NCBI GenBank assembly: GCA_025716815.1
Contig: JAIXMN010000021.1
Location: 496,001-560,000 of the forward strand
Length of the DNA: 64,000 nt
Origin: Dichotomocladium elegans
Lineage: Eukaryota > Mucoromycota > Mucoromycetes > Mucorales > Lichtheimiaceae
Direction: 5' to 3'
In this document: positions 1-12,063 of the stretch, piece by piece
Position numbering within the stretch: position 1 is the first letter of the stretch
How the letters are laid out: the number at the start of each line of letters is the position of its first letter
Position numbers and translations under genes: made by a program
Notes under the pieces: generated by a model
Database searches by the model: none
What the model was told of the DNA's origin: nothing
What the model saw: only the letters and a program-made list of their open reading frames with translations

Positions 1-646
1 TAAAGCTGACTTTATTGTATATAATTAGATCATTGTGTCTCTTGGAACATTTTCCATTGACGATCGCCCTTTTGATCAATTTGGAGATGTCTCTCGAATT
101 TCGTGGGACACTTGCATCTACAGGATACAGCGCCAAACTTGTTTCAGGGACACTCTTGCTTCTTCTTCCTTCTAAAGGATAGTGATGGCGTCTATAATAG
201 AGCGCCTTAGGATGGTTACTTATCTTAATGTCATGGCAACGTTGTCATGTCTGTTTGTGAAACATCCACCCAGACTTAAAGTCCACTGTTGCAGAATTCT
301 AAAACAGGAACACAAAGAGGTCTGGCCCAGCTATTAACCGATTACTCCGTTCCGATGACAGTTAGAAAATCGTGCCTTTGTTTAACGGAGCATATGCAGA
401 ATATTATATAGGTCATGTATTAGTCCGAAAATTGGGTCTTTGTTAAGAATCAGATTGTTTGCCGTCTGCATATACAATCGCAGTTGTTTCTTTTGTTTCT
501 ACTTTAAAGAACGCACTGATATCTTTACTCCCAGAAGTTACTTTTCTTGTTCGTTTTATGCCACGTCCGGTGCGTTTCTCACTGGCCGCTATCTTTCCCT
601 ACAAATGTTCTCGAGCGTAAGCAGTTTTTTGTAGTCATGTTTTTCA
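1..646. other. Intergenic, no gene seen
   Basis: No convincing coding frame on either strand. The longest open frame, about 440-634 on the plus strand, has no ATG start and no recognisable content. The stretch probably holds the 3' untranslated region of the minus-strand MutY gene and, at its left edge, flanking sequence of a gene outside the window. Confidence 0.5.
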
Positions 647-2590
647 TTAAAACGAAATGCATGCCTTATTTTCAAATTCTTCAACGAGTTTAAGCGCCTT
701 TTTTAAACCGGTTGGGATCGGCGACCGTTTGAGCTCAGCGAGGTCTATCCACCGTACGTTATTCTCACTGCTATTATTGCCGTTGATGACAAGGGCATCT
801 AGCGGCATATCAAGACGTATCCATTCGATATGGTATACTTTGCGGATATGTGAAAATAAATGGACCACGCTGCCGACATCTTGTCGTTGAATATTCCTGT
901 CCTCTGGCAAAGATATCCCATATCGGTCCTGAAGGAAGGCCGATGCACGTTCTGATCTCTCATTGTATGTTGTCTGCGTCGACGTGAGCTCAAGGCTGGG
1001 GAATTCCCATAGTCCTGCCAAGAGCCCTTTGGTGTAATCGTGTATGTGTTAAATTAAGCCATGCGAATTTAATCAAGGAAAAGAAATATGAACTCTACCT
1101 GTGGCAGGTCGCTTTGAAATCAAGAATTTAGGTATGCCATTGTCCTTTGTTTGCAGGATGTATACTGCGCACTCTATCGGTTTCCAAGTTATATGGGCGG
1201 GTGTTTAGGGAATAAGTACCATCACAACAACGCTTACCTTCATCTCGAGGTTTTTTCTTTTCCGGTTTTGCAGGGTATCTACAATGATTGAGTGTCTGAT
1301 ATGGCAGTGCATCGGGGTGTTTGTGTTACCGAGTCACAGCATAATCTTTCAGTTCCAAATCCGACTCAATGGCAGGACAATATTGACATTCTAAATAAAC
1401 CAAGGTTCCAGTAACCCCCAGAAAATGACATCAGCAAATTCCCAAGGAGTCTGTCTGATCCAGCACTTACCGTGGTCCCCACTCCGCTTCCGTTTTGTCC
1501 CATTTCCGTTTCCATCCCAGAACCCGGCCGTCATGAGCTGCGAGTATGTCCCAGTCTGCGCCAATGCCCGACAAGACTGACTCAACGGACATGCTGCACA
1601 GTTCGGTGATTGTGGGGTGCATATCCTTGCACCGAGCTCCATCATAGCCTGATTGAAGTCACCCGGACGATCCTCAGGCACAAGACTACCAGCAATGTCC
1701 CAAAACAATTCAACGACGTTTGCCTTTTTTGGGTCAGCCCCTATTGCCCGGAGTCTCGAGATTACACGGATCACATTTCCGTCCACAACAGGTGTCTTCT
1801 GGTTAAACACAATGGACGCTACAGCGCCAGCGGTGTATCTTCCAACTCCAGGGATATGCTGCTGAAGATCTTTGGCATTATCAGGCAGAATCCCATCAAA
1901 CATCTCGACAACCTTTTGAGCACCTTCCCATAATCGTCTAGCGCGCGAATAGTACCCGAGTCCTGCCCAGAGTCTATTGACTTGCTAATCGGGATAAATA
2001 TGTGTTTAGAAACCGATGAATCTTTGTAATCCCTCCATTTACCTCAATGTCAGCCTTTGCAAGGTCACGTATCGTTGGAAAGGCTTCCATCCATCGATTG
2101 TAATAGTCAATGACGGTCGCTACCTGGGTCTATCGCCGCAAACATCAGTCATCGAATTTAACAGATCTTCATCTTCTATTACATACGTACCTGTTGAAGC
2201 ATGATCTCGCTTACCCAGACTTAAGGAGTTTTTCCATGGAAACAACCATGAGTGTGCGACAAAATTCAAGACCAATCGTCTCCTCACCTTCATAAGCCCG
2301 TTGTCCTAACGCCTATATATAACCATAAAAAGCGTGGAGTCCTTGTTGTTAGAATAGTAATAACTAAAGAGACAAGATCTGGATGTAAATACCTGACGAT
2401 CTAGATCGAGACGGGTATCTTTACGCCATGGCATGTTGGTGCGCTTTGCGTGATCATACCACTTTAGCAGTTGCGTTTGAATCAAGGATCCCTCACTCGC
2501 CGAGATCAGGTGGTAGCTGGTACGATGATAAAGCCGTCTGCTCAGGACGCATTCCTCAATCGCAATGTCCGGTTCAGTATCGTCAACCAT
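647..2590 (-). CDS. A/G-specific adenine DNA glycosylase (MutY/MUTYH homologue)
   Basis: Base-excision repair enzyme that removes adenine mispaired with 8-oxoguanine. The gene is split into about eight exons. In protein order I see the N-terminal LLKWYDHAKR..PWRKD segment (about 2530-2400), then VWVSEIMLQQ and TQVATVIDYYNRW (2240-2040), LWAGLGYYSRAR (about 1975-1940), the helix-hairpin-helix GVGRYTAGAVAS with catalytic Asp in VVDGNVIRVISRL (1390-1903), the [4Fe-4S] cysteines C-X6-C-X2-C-X5-C (CTPQSPNCAACPLSQSC) and a C-terminal NUDIX-like 8-oxoG recognition domain with GLWEFPSLEL (647-1021). The chosen start is the first ATG of the N-terminal frame, at 2588-2590; the open frame extends upstream to 2620 but without an ATG. 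The exon structure between about 1020 and 1390 is least certain. It is divergent from the DNAJC11 gene. Confidence 0.9.
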
Positions 2591-3162
2591 CGTGTTATGA
2601 CAGCCGAAATGATAACACAAGTGATAAAAAATTAATGGTAGAAATAGGGAAGGTACAAAAAGAATTAAAAAAATGGGTTCGTATCCACTAGTACAAGGAT
2701 CAAGTCAGACTGTTTGCGCTGATGCATGACACAAAACCAGCTGTGATATTCTTTTAAAACGTATCTTCCACTCTTGGAGGAGGGCGAGGCCTGCCTATTC
2801 ATGGTTTGTCGCACACATCTAAGCGACTATCGTATGTTTCACGGTTTTGTTTCCAATCCTTTTGTATCATAAGAGTGCAAGTGAATATATGGGATAGCAA
2901 GACAAACCATGATCCAACCTCCTTCATATCATTTTGGAGCACGCGTTCTTTCCAAGAATCCCCATTCTTTGTTCGAAAAGAAACTCTCGCGCGCGCCTCG
3001 CGCTCGCGCACATATACACCCTGCGCGAACGCGACTCTTTTCTCCCCCACCTGAGGACTTAGGCGGAATTTAAAGTCATGACATGGGCCTGGGCTGCAGA
3101 CCAAGGACTGGCGGCCTTGAAAGAACCACAGTGCGTTAGGGTCGTTGCGTCTTTGTGACAGT
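2591..3162. promoter_or_regulatory. Divergent promoter region, MutY / DNAJC11
   Basis: About 570 bp separate the two divergent start codons, so both promoters must lie here. It contains a GC-rich stretch with CGCGCGC runs at about 2989-3010. The overlapping open frames at 2799-3104 on both strands lack family resemblance and I do not call them genes. Confidence 0.4.
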
Positions 3163-5857
3163 ATGGATCCTTACTTTAATGCACCCGAATCACATTCGAT
3201 CCCTGACGATGCCAATCTCGATGACGAAACGTTGTTGAAGCTCGAGCAAGATCTCGCCCCCAAGTCATCGAACTTTTATGGTGTCCTTAATGTGTCGAAA
3301 ACGGTACAAACGAACCTACAAGCATGACTGATCATGTCATAAAACAGTGGCTGACGATGACTGCATTAGGCAACCGAAGAAGAAATTAAAGATGCATACA
3401 AGAAACTATGCCGATTTTTTCACCCAGACAAGGTAAGGGTCAAGTGTAGCGCGGGCGGGGAGGGTGATCGCTTCTTCTCCTTCTTCTTTGTAACAGTAGG
3501 TGTCTTTAGCATAATAACCCTGACAACAAAACGTTAGCAGAAAGTCGCTTTCAAGTGATACAGAAAGCTTATGAAGGTTTGTATAAGGGAGGGAGAATAT
3601 CTAGTATGTTAGGCACAAGCAAATGGCTCAGTTGTTTCTTCTCTCCAGTCCTGAGCGATCCTTCGAAACGTGCAATTTACGATACCTACGGCGAAGAGGG
3701 TCTAAATGCAAAATGGGAAGTTGGACCAAAGTTTAAAACACCCGATGAGGTAAATAAACAAGAGGCAGCTAAGGATATGTGCTGGAGGTTTTCCTTTGGA
3801 AGGAGGAGGAGAAGAGAAATAACAAAGGCGGATTATGACCAGATGAGAGCCGAGTATGAGAAAACAGAGCGTTTGCTGCGCGAAAAGGAACTCGAGAATC
3901 TCGTCCGTTCTCGAGACGAATGCACATTGAGTATAAATGCGGCGGGCGTCTTTGATACGTATGAGCCGCCTGTATTTGCTGGATTCGGTCAAGCACCGAT
4001 TGCTCCAAAGAAACAGGGGCCTTTGCATTCCCTCCAGAAGGCTCAGATTGCTCAGCTGTTCATGCGCCACTCGTTCGAGGTAATGGTATACACAATCCGC
4101 AATTACCTCGGGGTGACTCACGGCACTGTTGTATACACTTATAGACTCAGCTGGGTCCCCAAACGCGCGTTGTGCTCGGAGGCTCGATGTTGTCACGTAA
4201 CGGTATGGGAGGTGGCAACCTAATGGGAACGGTTCGTCATACCGTGTCTCCAAAGTTATCGGTTGAGGTAAAGGAGAAGAGAAAAGTATATAGAAAGTAC
4301 GGCAAGTCGATTAAATTGGATTCTTGTTAGGGAAGCGCGACGTTCCTCCGGCCACGCGTGGTGACGTTCAAGACGAATTACAACATTTCATCAGATAGGT
4401 AATCTGTTTTGAGCTCCTCTACCCCCTTACGCATTTAGAAGTTGGACATTGTGCTCACATATCGGTAACCCAGCTTTGTGAATACGGTCGCCCAAACCCG
4501 TACTTTGTATGCTCCCCCTATTCTGACGGTCACCGCGGGCAGACGTTTATATGCCACTACTACCGGCTATATGACTTATCGTACTGGTGAATGGTCCCTT
4601 TTAGGATGGGGCGGGGATGTGTCAAGGAAGATGGACAGATCCTCTGTTGCACTAGGCCTTGCGGGGGGTAAGAAGGATGCTAGCTACAGTGTGGAGCTAC
4701 AGGTAACACAGCAAGTTCCAGGAGCGTGGGTATTTCCCCGAGACTCGCATTTGACTTTCTCGTCCCCAGACAGGCATTGTCTCCTCTCACCTTGCGATCG
4801 AGTATACGCGGAAGATGTTTGAGCGGGTGCAGTTGCGTCTATCAGGGGTGGTTTCGTTGACAGGTGGCCTGACGGCCAGTGTGGGCAGCGATCACAAGAT
4901 AACAAAGCACACCCGTTTTGGTATGTCGCTCGAATGCGGTGTGCCATCTGGCGTCCAAGTCAAATTCAGGTATATTGTGCTGCAGTTGCGGTGTTGACGA
5001 ATATCAGCTGATACCTTCCACAGAGTCGCTCGTTTAGGCCAGAAGCTCACTGTACCCATCATCCTCTCGCCAGAGTTCGATCTTGAACTGGCGTTCTTCG
5101 GTGCGGTTGTACCGGTGACCCTCATGGTTGCATTTGACCAGCTTGTTCTCAAGCCGAGACGTCGGAAACAGATCAAAGAGTGAGCATTATACGCGAAAAG
5201 CCACAAGCGCACGCACTGACCTTTTGGGTTTTTATTAAAATGAAAAAGGAAAATTGCTGAGCTGCGTGAACAGCATGCTGAATTTCTGGCCACGCGTAAG
5301 CAAGAGGCGCTTGATGGTCAACGCTTGATGACTGAGGTTGCGGCACGCAAGAGAAAAGTAGAAGAAAATAAGCAAGACGGTAAATCCATTCCAGGATGCT
5401 GGTAAAGGATGGCACCAGCTAACTACTTGAAATCGCAACTAGGGCTGGTTATCATCAAGGCATGGTATGGTCGCCTTGAGAACATTGATTTCGATAGTGA
5501 GGAGTTACCCGAGGAAGCAATCGATGTCACTGTCGTCCTTCAGTCGCTAGTTAACGAGTCGCGGGTGACAATACCAGGAGGGCATTCAAAGGTAGGCAAC
5601 GGGCCTCGTATCTAATGAAAAGAGTAGCTAACGTCCACAAACAGACAAACATTCTTGGGTTCTACGATCCGTGCCTCGGAGAACGCAAAGAACTCCGTGT
5701 CCAATATAGATTTCAACACAGGCTGCATACTGTAACTGTCGATGACAATTCGCCTCTGATATGTCCCATGCGGTGTAAGTTGTCAAGTGACCCTTACTGC
5801 AGATCTACGATTTACTAAAGGGTAACACTTTTTCCATTATTAGCACACATTGTTTAG
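3163..5857 (+). CDS. DNAJC11-family mitochondrial J-domain protein
   Basis: J protein of the DNAJC11 type, known in animals as a mitochondrial outer-membrane partner of the MICOS/SAM cristae-organising assembly. The N-terminal J domain is spread over three exons: FYGVLNVSKT (to about 3300), a short exon with the hallmark HPDK (3420-3432) and VLSDPSKRAIYDTYGEEGL (3640-3705). A charged coiled-coil follows, then a long middle region, LGWGGDVSRKMDRSSVALGLAGG, typical of the barrel-like part of DNAJC11, and the C-terminal DUF3395 domain (5410-5770: VTVVLQSLVNESRVTIP, GFYDPCLGERKELRVQYRF). The first ATG of the DPYFNAPES frame at 3163 is preferred; an in-frame non-ATG extension to 3145 exists. The last intron (5775-5843, GTAAGT..TAG) leads to a tiny final exon encoding SHIV and the stop, matching the conserved S-H-R-I end of animal DNAJC11. 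At least eight exons. Confidence 0.88.
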
Positions 5858-6023
5858 ATGGCTTTCTTTTTCTTGCGCATATAAAAATAAACTGTATTAG
5901 TTACACAGTTCGACGCTTGTTTCCCGAGATATCTAACTAGAAGGAACAAGAAAGAGAGTGGTTCCTTTCTCTCTCCTTTTCTCCAACCATTTGTATATGT
6001 GCCCAGTGCGCTAGAGAGAGGAA

Positions 6024-9000
6024 ATGGCATCAAATCCTCAAGACTATCGTTACTATTCCCCCGCCTTACGCAACCGAGTCCCGCCAAATGATCGAGTTGG
6101 AGGCACCAACGCTCCTCCGCCACCATCTTCAGAGCTTGATAGAACAGCGTTTCGCAACTCGCAGCGACCACCCTCGCATCAGACCCCTCGTCCACCACAG
6201 AACCCGCCTGAACGAGCCCCTCAGTGGTCTTCTAGACCATTACCAGGTCGACCTCCCCCAGTAGCAGGCACCGTACATGTCCCATCGCAGAATCACCAAT
6301 CGCGAGATCATCAGCATTCGCAGCCACCACCCGTCTCAATACGAAGATATGATGGAAGTCAATCTTTATCCTCGTCCTCTGGATCAGGGAGCCACATAAG
6401 CGATCCTGCTTCAGCTTTAGCTCCAGCTCCAGCTCCAGCTCCGGCTCCGGCTGTAGGTGCAGGGCGGCAGATGAATATCAGTCGTAGCCGTTCACTCACC
6501 CGACCTGACCGATACCGGCCTAAACCGGGCATGATTATACGCTCTATCCCACCAGTACCTCCACCTCACCAATACTACCAGCAACAAGTATTGCAGCAGC
6601 AGCAGCAGCAGATGACGGGGTCTGGTCCTAACCTACAACAGCGTCTGCGAGCGCAAGCCAATGGTTACGTGGTCCCACAACGGCAGCCGAATGTCCCTGT
6701 GCAGCCGATATCCAACAGTTTGATGACCCAGCTCCAGCACCAGAAACTGCGCCAGCAGCGGGAAGCTGGTCTTACCGGAGCTCGACCCATGAACTCACAG
6801 ATGAACCGAAACCCAATTCGCCGGCTTTCTCAGAGAAGACAACAACAGAGAATGCAACCCAAGGAGAAGGAATTGGAGAATGAACCGTCCGTTTTAACGT
6901 CTTGGTGGGCATGGGTGGCATATCTGGTAACGTGTTGTATCCCAGGATGGTGCCTCAAATCGTGCTGCCGCAAGCGAACGATGATTATGCAGCAAGCATG
7001 GCGTGAAAAGGTATATCTTTAAAGGAGAAAGAAAAGGGTGTGGTTAACGCAAATAGCGTGGTGTGTGTAGATTACTCTTGTCTTTTGCATTCTTCTTCTC
7101 TGTGGCGTTCTTATTTATATCACTTACGGGCTCAACATGACACTCTGCCCACAATCTGTGAAAAACTTTGCATACTCTGGTTCGGAGGGTGGTGCCCGGG
7201 GTCCCATTTACCGAAGTAACGTAAGGGTACTCGGCCGCGTGTACGAGCTCGACCGAATGAAAGCCTTTTTTGCCACAAAGGGCGTCAATCTCACCAATGA
7301 CTACGAGAATATGGATTTGAGTCCGATTTTCGATGGTGATACCGAGGGCAAATGCAGTCCCTTCGGCAACCGGCCTGGATTAGGTACCTGCACCCTTTAC
7401 AGCCAATATGGTAAGTTTGCTACTTCATCGGGGTCGACACAGCCAGACTGCTGACTTGGATACGTAAACAGGCGGCTGGATGACTCCCGAGAGAGGCTGC
7501 CTGAAGCTTGCAGACCTACAGGCCTACATGGAGCCAATTGGTACCTTGGGTTTTGAGTGGATTGATTTATCTGCGACTTACACTCATAGCTCCCTCGCCA
7601 TCCTGGGAAATACCGGTAAACCATTTTGAAAATTAGCACCATGCGTTTTGCTGAGAACTTAATACGGATCTTTGGATGCTGGGTTACTTTAGTAATCAAC
7701 ATCACGAACTATCAACGCAATGGCACCAAAATATTTGGTGATTACGTGGATACCGTCTTACAATCAGCTGCCGGGACCGATTTGTCCTACAGCTTGCTTT
7801 TTGAACCTTCAGGGCTTAGCGCGCGTGATTGCTTAATTGCCCGTTACAGTGTTGGCGTGATGGAGAGTGAGACCGGCGGATGCATTGCAGCCCAGATAAT
7901 TATGAACCTCATGCTTGCGGTTATCTGCGTCATGATTGTCATTCGGTACTCCATGGCACTGACGTTTCTCTGGTTTATTGCCGGCAGACTTGTCAAGCCT
8001 GGGGGTCGATCTAATTGGCTGGCTTGGCGCTCCATCAGCGGCGGCAACAATGATCCTGCAAACCATATCCCGGGCCCATATGCCTATTACCGGCCTAACA
8101 ATGTGATTTCGTCCTCGTCTGGCTCGTCCGCAAGCCTTGCATCCTCTCGCCGTAGCGAACACGCGGAACTGGCCGCCACGCATACCAACAGCACATCCAC
8201 TGGTATCGTCAAGACCGAATTGTACACGATCATGATGGTCACTTGCTACTCTGAAGGCCAGGAGGGCCTCCAGACTACCATGGATAGTTTAGCTAGAACA
8301 ACCTATTCCAAGAAACACAAGGTATATTTACTGCATATGAGGTTCTATGATAAGGCTAATGCGCGATTTATAATCTAGTGCTTCTTTGTTGTTTGCGACG
8401 GTATGATTACTGGCGCAGGGGAGACTCGATCAACGCCGGATATTGTCGTGAGTATGCTAAAACTGGATCCAACGATGCGAGAACCAAAGCCATCGTCGTA
8501 TGTCGCCATTGCCGACGGCGAAAAGCAACTCAACATGGCCAAAGTGGTAACAAAATGCGCTATCGATTGATTATCTTTGTTATGCATTTACGTATTTAAT
8601 TAACGCAACGTGTGTTTAGTATGCTGGCCATTACAAAAGGGTGCCGTGTATTGTGGTTGTCAAATGTGGAACTGAGGAAGAGGCAAACAAGCCTAAGGCC
8701 GGTAACCGAGGCAAGCGAGACTCTCAGGTAACCCATACACAGCCAACTTGCCAGCACCTCCTGGACAACGTCCTCCACCGGCTAAAAGATGTCAACAAAA
8801 ATAACAAACATTCTGTATTAAGCTCATTGTCATGCAATTCTTCCAACGTGTTTTATTCAATGACCGTCTGTCTGCCCTCGATTATGAAATCTTTTGGAAA
8901 ATGACTTGGCTCATGAAAGGAGTCACTCCAGATAAGTTTGAATTAGTCCTCATGGTAAAAGCCCGTCTACTGCTGTATATGGCAATTGTTATTCTCAACT

Positions 9001-10287
9001 CCCTTTGTTTTGATATTGCTAGATTGACGCAGATACGAAGGTGGCATCTGATTCCCTGACATACATGGTGGCTGCAATGGCCAACGATATTACCATAATG
9101 GGTCTCTGTGGTGAAACCCGTATTGCGAACAAACTCTCGTCGTGTAAGTGGGCCAGCGCCACATCCTAACTTGGAGCGAGAGCTTATTAATAATATGATG
9201 GGGGGGGGAATGTTGCGTTTCTTAGGGGTCAGCGCCATCCAGGTGTTTGAATACTATATTTCGCATAATTATGCTAAAGCATTCGAATCGCTCTTCGGCA
9301 TTGTTACTTGTCTCCCGGGCTGTTTTAGCATGTACCGCATCAAAGCACCCAAGAACGGCGCATGGGTGCCTATCCTCGCCAATCCGGATATTATCCTTGA
9401 GTATAATCAGAACATTGTCACAACCCTCCATGCCAAGAACTTGCTCTTACTCGGTGAAGACCGCTTCCTGTCAACGCTCATGCTGCGGACGTTTCCGCGT
9501 AGACAGATGATGTATGTTCCCCAAGCGCGCTGCAAGACCATTGTCCCCGACCGTTTCCGGGTCCTACTTTCGCAGAGACGTCGATGGATTAACTCCACTG
9601 TCCACAACCTCATGGAGCTCGTCCTGGTGTCGGACTTGTGTGGTATTGCATGCTTGTCGATGCAGTTCTCCGTCTTTGTAGATCTTGTTGGCACACTTGT
9701 CCTTCCCGCTGCAATTTGTTTAACCGTCTATCTGATCGTCAACACTGCCATCTCGAGTAATCCCCAGTGGCAGTCTCTCGCTCTCTTGATCGCTATCCTG
9801 GGCCTTCCAGCGGTCTTGATTTCAATCACGACATTCAAATATGTGTATATCTTGTGGATGCTTGGTAAGTTTCTATGCGCATTCTTCCATCCTCCCAACC
9901 CTCTCTGCTCTTTTTTGCGAATACACATTCACTCACGCATTATACTTTTCAGTCTATCTGGTTGCACTTCCTATCTGGAACTTTGTTCTGCCCGTTTACT
10001 CCTATTGGCATTTTGACGATTTCTCTTGGGGAGCCACGCGAGTCGTCGTTGGTGAGAAAAAAGACAAGGGTCATCTCGACGGCGAGGGTAAATTCGATCC
10101 ATCTCGTCTGGTAATGAAAAAATGGGAAGACTGGGAATCTGAGCGGGTTGGTCACTCCATCCTGTCACGAAGTCGCCCGGCGCTTCTCACGCCAACACCC
10201 CAGTCCCCACCACCTGCCGCTCCTACCCGCATGTCAAACCCTATCTTTGTAAATCGACAAATGTATTCTACTCCTTTAAAGTCTTAG
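6024..10287 (+). CDS. Chitin synthase, division 2 (class IV, Chs3-like)
   Basis: Integral plasma-membrane GT2 enzyme that polymerises UDP-GlcNAc into chitin. Exon 1 encodes a disordered Pro/Gln/Ser-rich N-terminus with a (Pro-Ala) hexanucleotide repeat (about 6412-6456) and a polyQ run, ending in the first membrane segment [17 protein letters not shown]. The second segment, [20 protein letters not shown], opens exon 2. The catalytic domain includes [14 protein letters not shown] (8215-8260), [12 protein letters not shown], the metal-binding IDADT (about 9024-9040), [36 protein letters not shown] with the EDR motif, and [19 protein letters not shown] with the processivity QxxRW motif (9570-9620). 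Terminal membrane helices and a Pro-rich tail follow. All catalytic motifs are present, so the enzyme should be active. The sequence after QRRRW resembles Chs3/class IV. At least nine introns. The ATG at 6024 is the first of the open N-terminal frame. Confidence 0.93.
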
Positions 10288-10408
10288 ATATATGTATATC
10301 CAGTTAATTAATATTCTTTCCTTTGTAATGAATACCAGAGCTCTTCCCTTCTTGTATCTCACTCCTCCCTCCAAAAAATATTGCTCTAATTTTAAGGTTC
10401 GCACTCTG

Positions 10409-10409
<1 letters not shown>

Positions 10410-10442
<33 letters not shown>
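10410..10442. repeat. (AT)n microsatellite
   Basis: An uninterrupted run of TA dinucleotides in the short convergent intergenic space between the chitin synthase stop (10287) and the MMTAG2-like stop (10444). It touches the end of the minus-strand gene. Confidence 0.9.
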
Positions 10443-10443
<1 letters not shown>

Positions 10444-10445
<2 letters not shown>

Positions 10446-12063
10446 ACTGGCCCCTCCTTTGTTGGCTTAATAGAAGCCTTTTTGTATATGGCGACGGTGA
10501 GCGACTTTGGTGTCGAGCTTGCTGCGGAGAAGATACCGAATGCTGCCTACGCGATGAAGGAGGTGACGGAGATCTGCTCGGCTGGCGATGCGGAGAGCGT
10601 CGCACTGGAGAGGGGGGTGACGAGCTGTCACGGTTTCCTTGAGAGTGTGGAGATTGTCGACTATGAGACCGCGAGCGTGAACGATATCGAGGAAGAGGTG
10701 AGCGACCTCTGCGTCTGTCTTTCTTTCGCGGCGTAGATGGCGAACGACTCCTACGACGGTCGCTCTTTCGTGGCGTAGATGGTGAACGGCTCCTATGACG
10801 GTCTCTCTTCCGTGGCGTAGATGGCGAACGGCTCCTACGACGCTCTCTCTTCCGTGGCGTAGATGGTGAACGGCTCCTATGACGCTCTCTCTTACGTGAT
10901 GCAGAGGGCGACCTGTGATTTCGACCACGTGAGCTTGCTGCCGAGTAACGAGCTTCTCTATCGATTGAGATGCTGAGACGGCGATGTGCCTGCTGTTTAG
11001 GTTGTGGTGACATGGATCTGTCAACCGGGGAACGTGAGCGATGTGGCCGGTTCTTTGTCTCAGTATCTCGACGATGATGCCGACTATGACGTGAGTGCAG
11101 GGGGGAATCATCACGGCGGCGATGATGATGGCTCTCGACAGATCTTGAGCGATGACGATGGTGATGCTTCTTTCTGTCAGAAGACGTCTTTTTGTGTTTC
11201 TTTGATTTCTTCTTCTTATCCTTCGACGAGCGCTTATCAGCAGGCTCATATTTATATGCAGCCGATGAAGATCCGGTTAGGGATGTACCACCGTAGTTGG
11301 GTTTAGATGATGTGTATGATCCTCCCTCATTCATGACCTCTACTGTCTGGCCACCTGCAGGTATCAATCTATTGGACCTATTCAATGACGATTTCAGGTC
11401 AGCACATTGATAGTTTCCTCGTCAACAGAGTATCCAACCTTCCGTAGCCCAGACCCTTTTCCTCATTCACTTTTTCCAAAGGATCGTCGTCTGAATCGTC
11501 GTTTCGCTTGATTGCATGGCGTAGCTCTTCCTCCGTCACAGTACTCTCAATAGTGCGTTTCTTTTTCACCCCTCTTCGAAATGTGAAGGAAGTAATTAAC
11601 ATCATGCGTGGAAATAGGTGATGAATGAACTTACAAAGCTACAGCCATAGCCTCAGCCTCAGCCTCTTTAATGCGTGCCAGTTCATCGCGGTGCAGACGA
11701 TCTTTGTCGTCCTTCGACTCCTTTGAGTACCAGGTCAGATCCTTGCCTTATAGAGTTTTCAGCGATTTTAAGAAATAGCATCGTGATTAGTCTAAAAGCT
11801 TTTAGCATACCTTTTTGCCAGCGACCGACAGGGGCCATCAATGAATGGCCGAGATAATATTCACGATATTTGTCTTCTTTGACATCTTCCCAGCTGAACT
11901 AGAAGAGAACGAGTCCGTAAGGACATGCGATACATTGATTATTTAAATGGTGTCCCTACTTGATCTTTTCCGCCACGAACACCTAGTAGAGATTATAGTG
12001 TTAGTTTTGATCAGATGTACAATTGCGTAAGTAGATCTTGCCTCCTCGAGAAGGATGGAACAT
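10444..12063 (-). CDS. MMTAG2-like protein (MMtag domain) with long RS-repeat tail
   Basis: Homologue of multiple myeloma tumour-associated protein 2, a nuclear protein of unclear function. The N-terminal MMtag domain is assembled from small exons: MFHPSRG (12042-12063), then VRGGKDQ (11960-11982), [20 protein letters not shown] followed by [10 protein letters not shown] (about 11900-11815), [20 protein letters not shown] (11760-11690) and a [19 protein letters not shown] exon (11590-11420). An intron with donor near 11441 and acceptor near 11379 then joins GYGR to [10 protein letters not shown] in the last exon, which encodes a Lys/His/Arg/Ser-rich tail. That tail holds at least four copies of a 14-residue unit [14 protein letters not shown], as in SR splicing proteins, so a role in RNA processing is likely (inference). 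The first intron appears to use a GC donor (12041-12040). The start matches the family N-terminus MFG.SRGGVRGG.DQ. A frame 10467-11249 on the same strand is a shadow. Confidence 0.85.
10726..10905 (-). repeat. 42-bp coding tandem repeat (14-aa RS unit)
   Basis: About four consecutive near-identical 42-bp units inside the MMTAG2-like gene, each containing GGCGTAGATGG(C/T)GAACG on the plus strand. They encode the repeated SPSTPRK plus RS/RD units. Units differ by a few substitutions, some synonymous, some changing Glu/Asp/Ser. Confidence 0.85.

Noticed and set aside
10467..11249. 260-codon minus-strand frame overlapping the MMTAG2-like tail
   Set aside because: It is a shadow of the RS-repeat frame: its repeats have the same 42-bp period but give unlikely His/Val/Arg sequence, and it lacks the family start.
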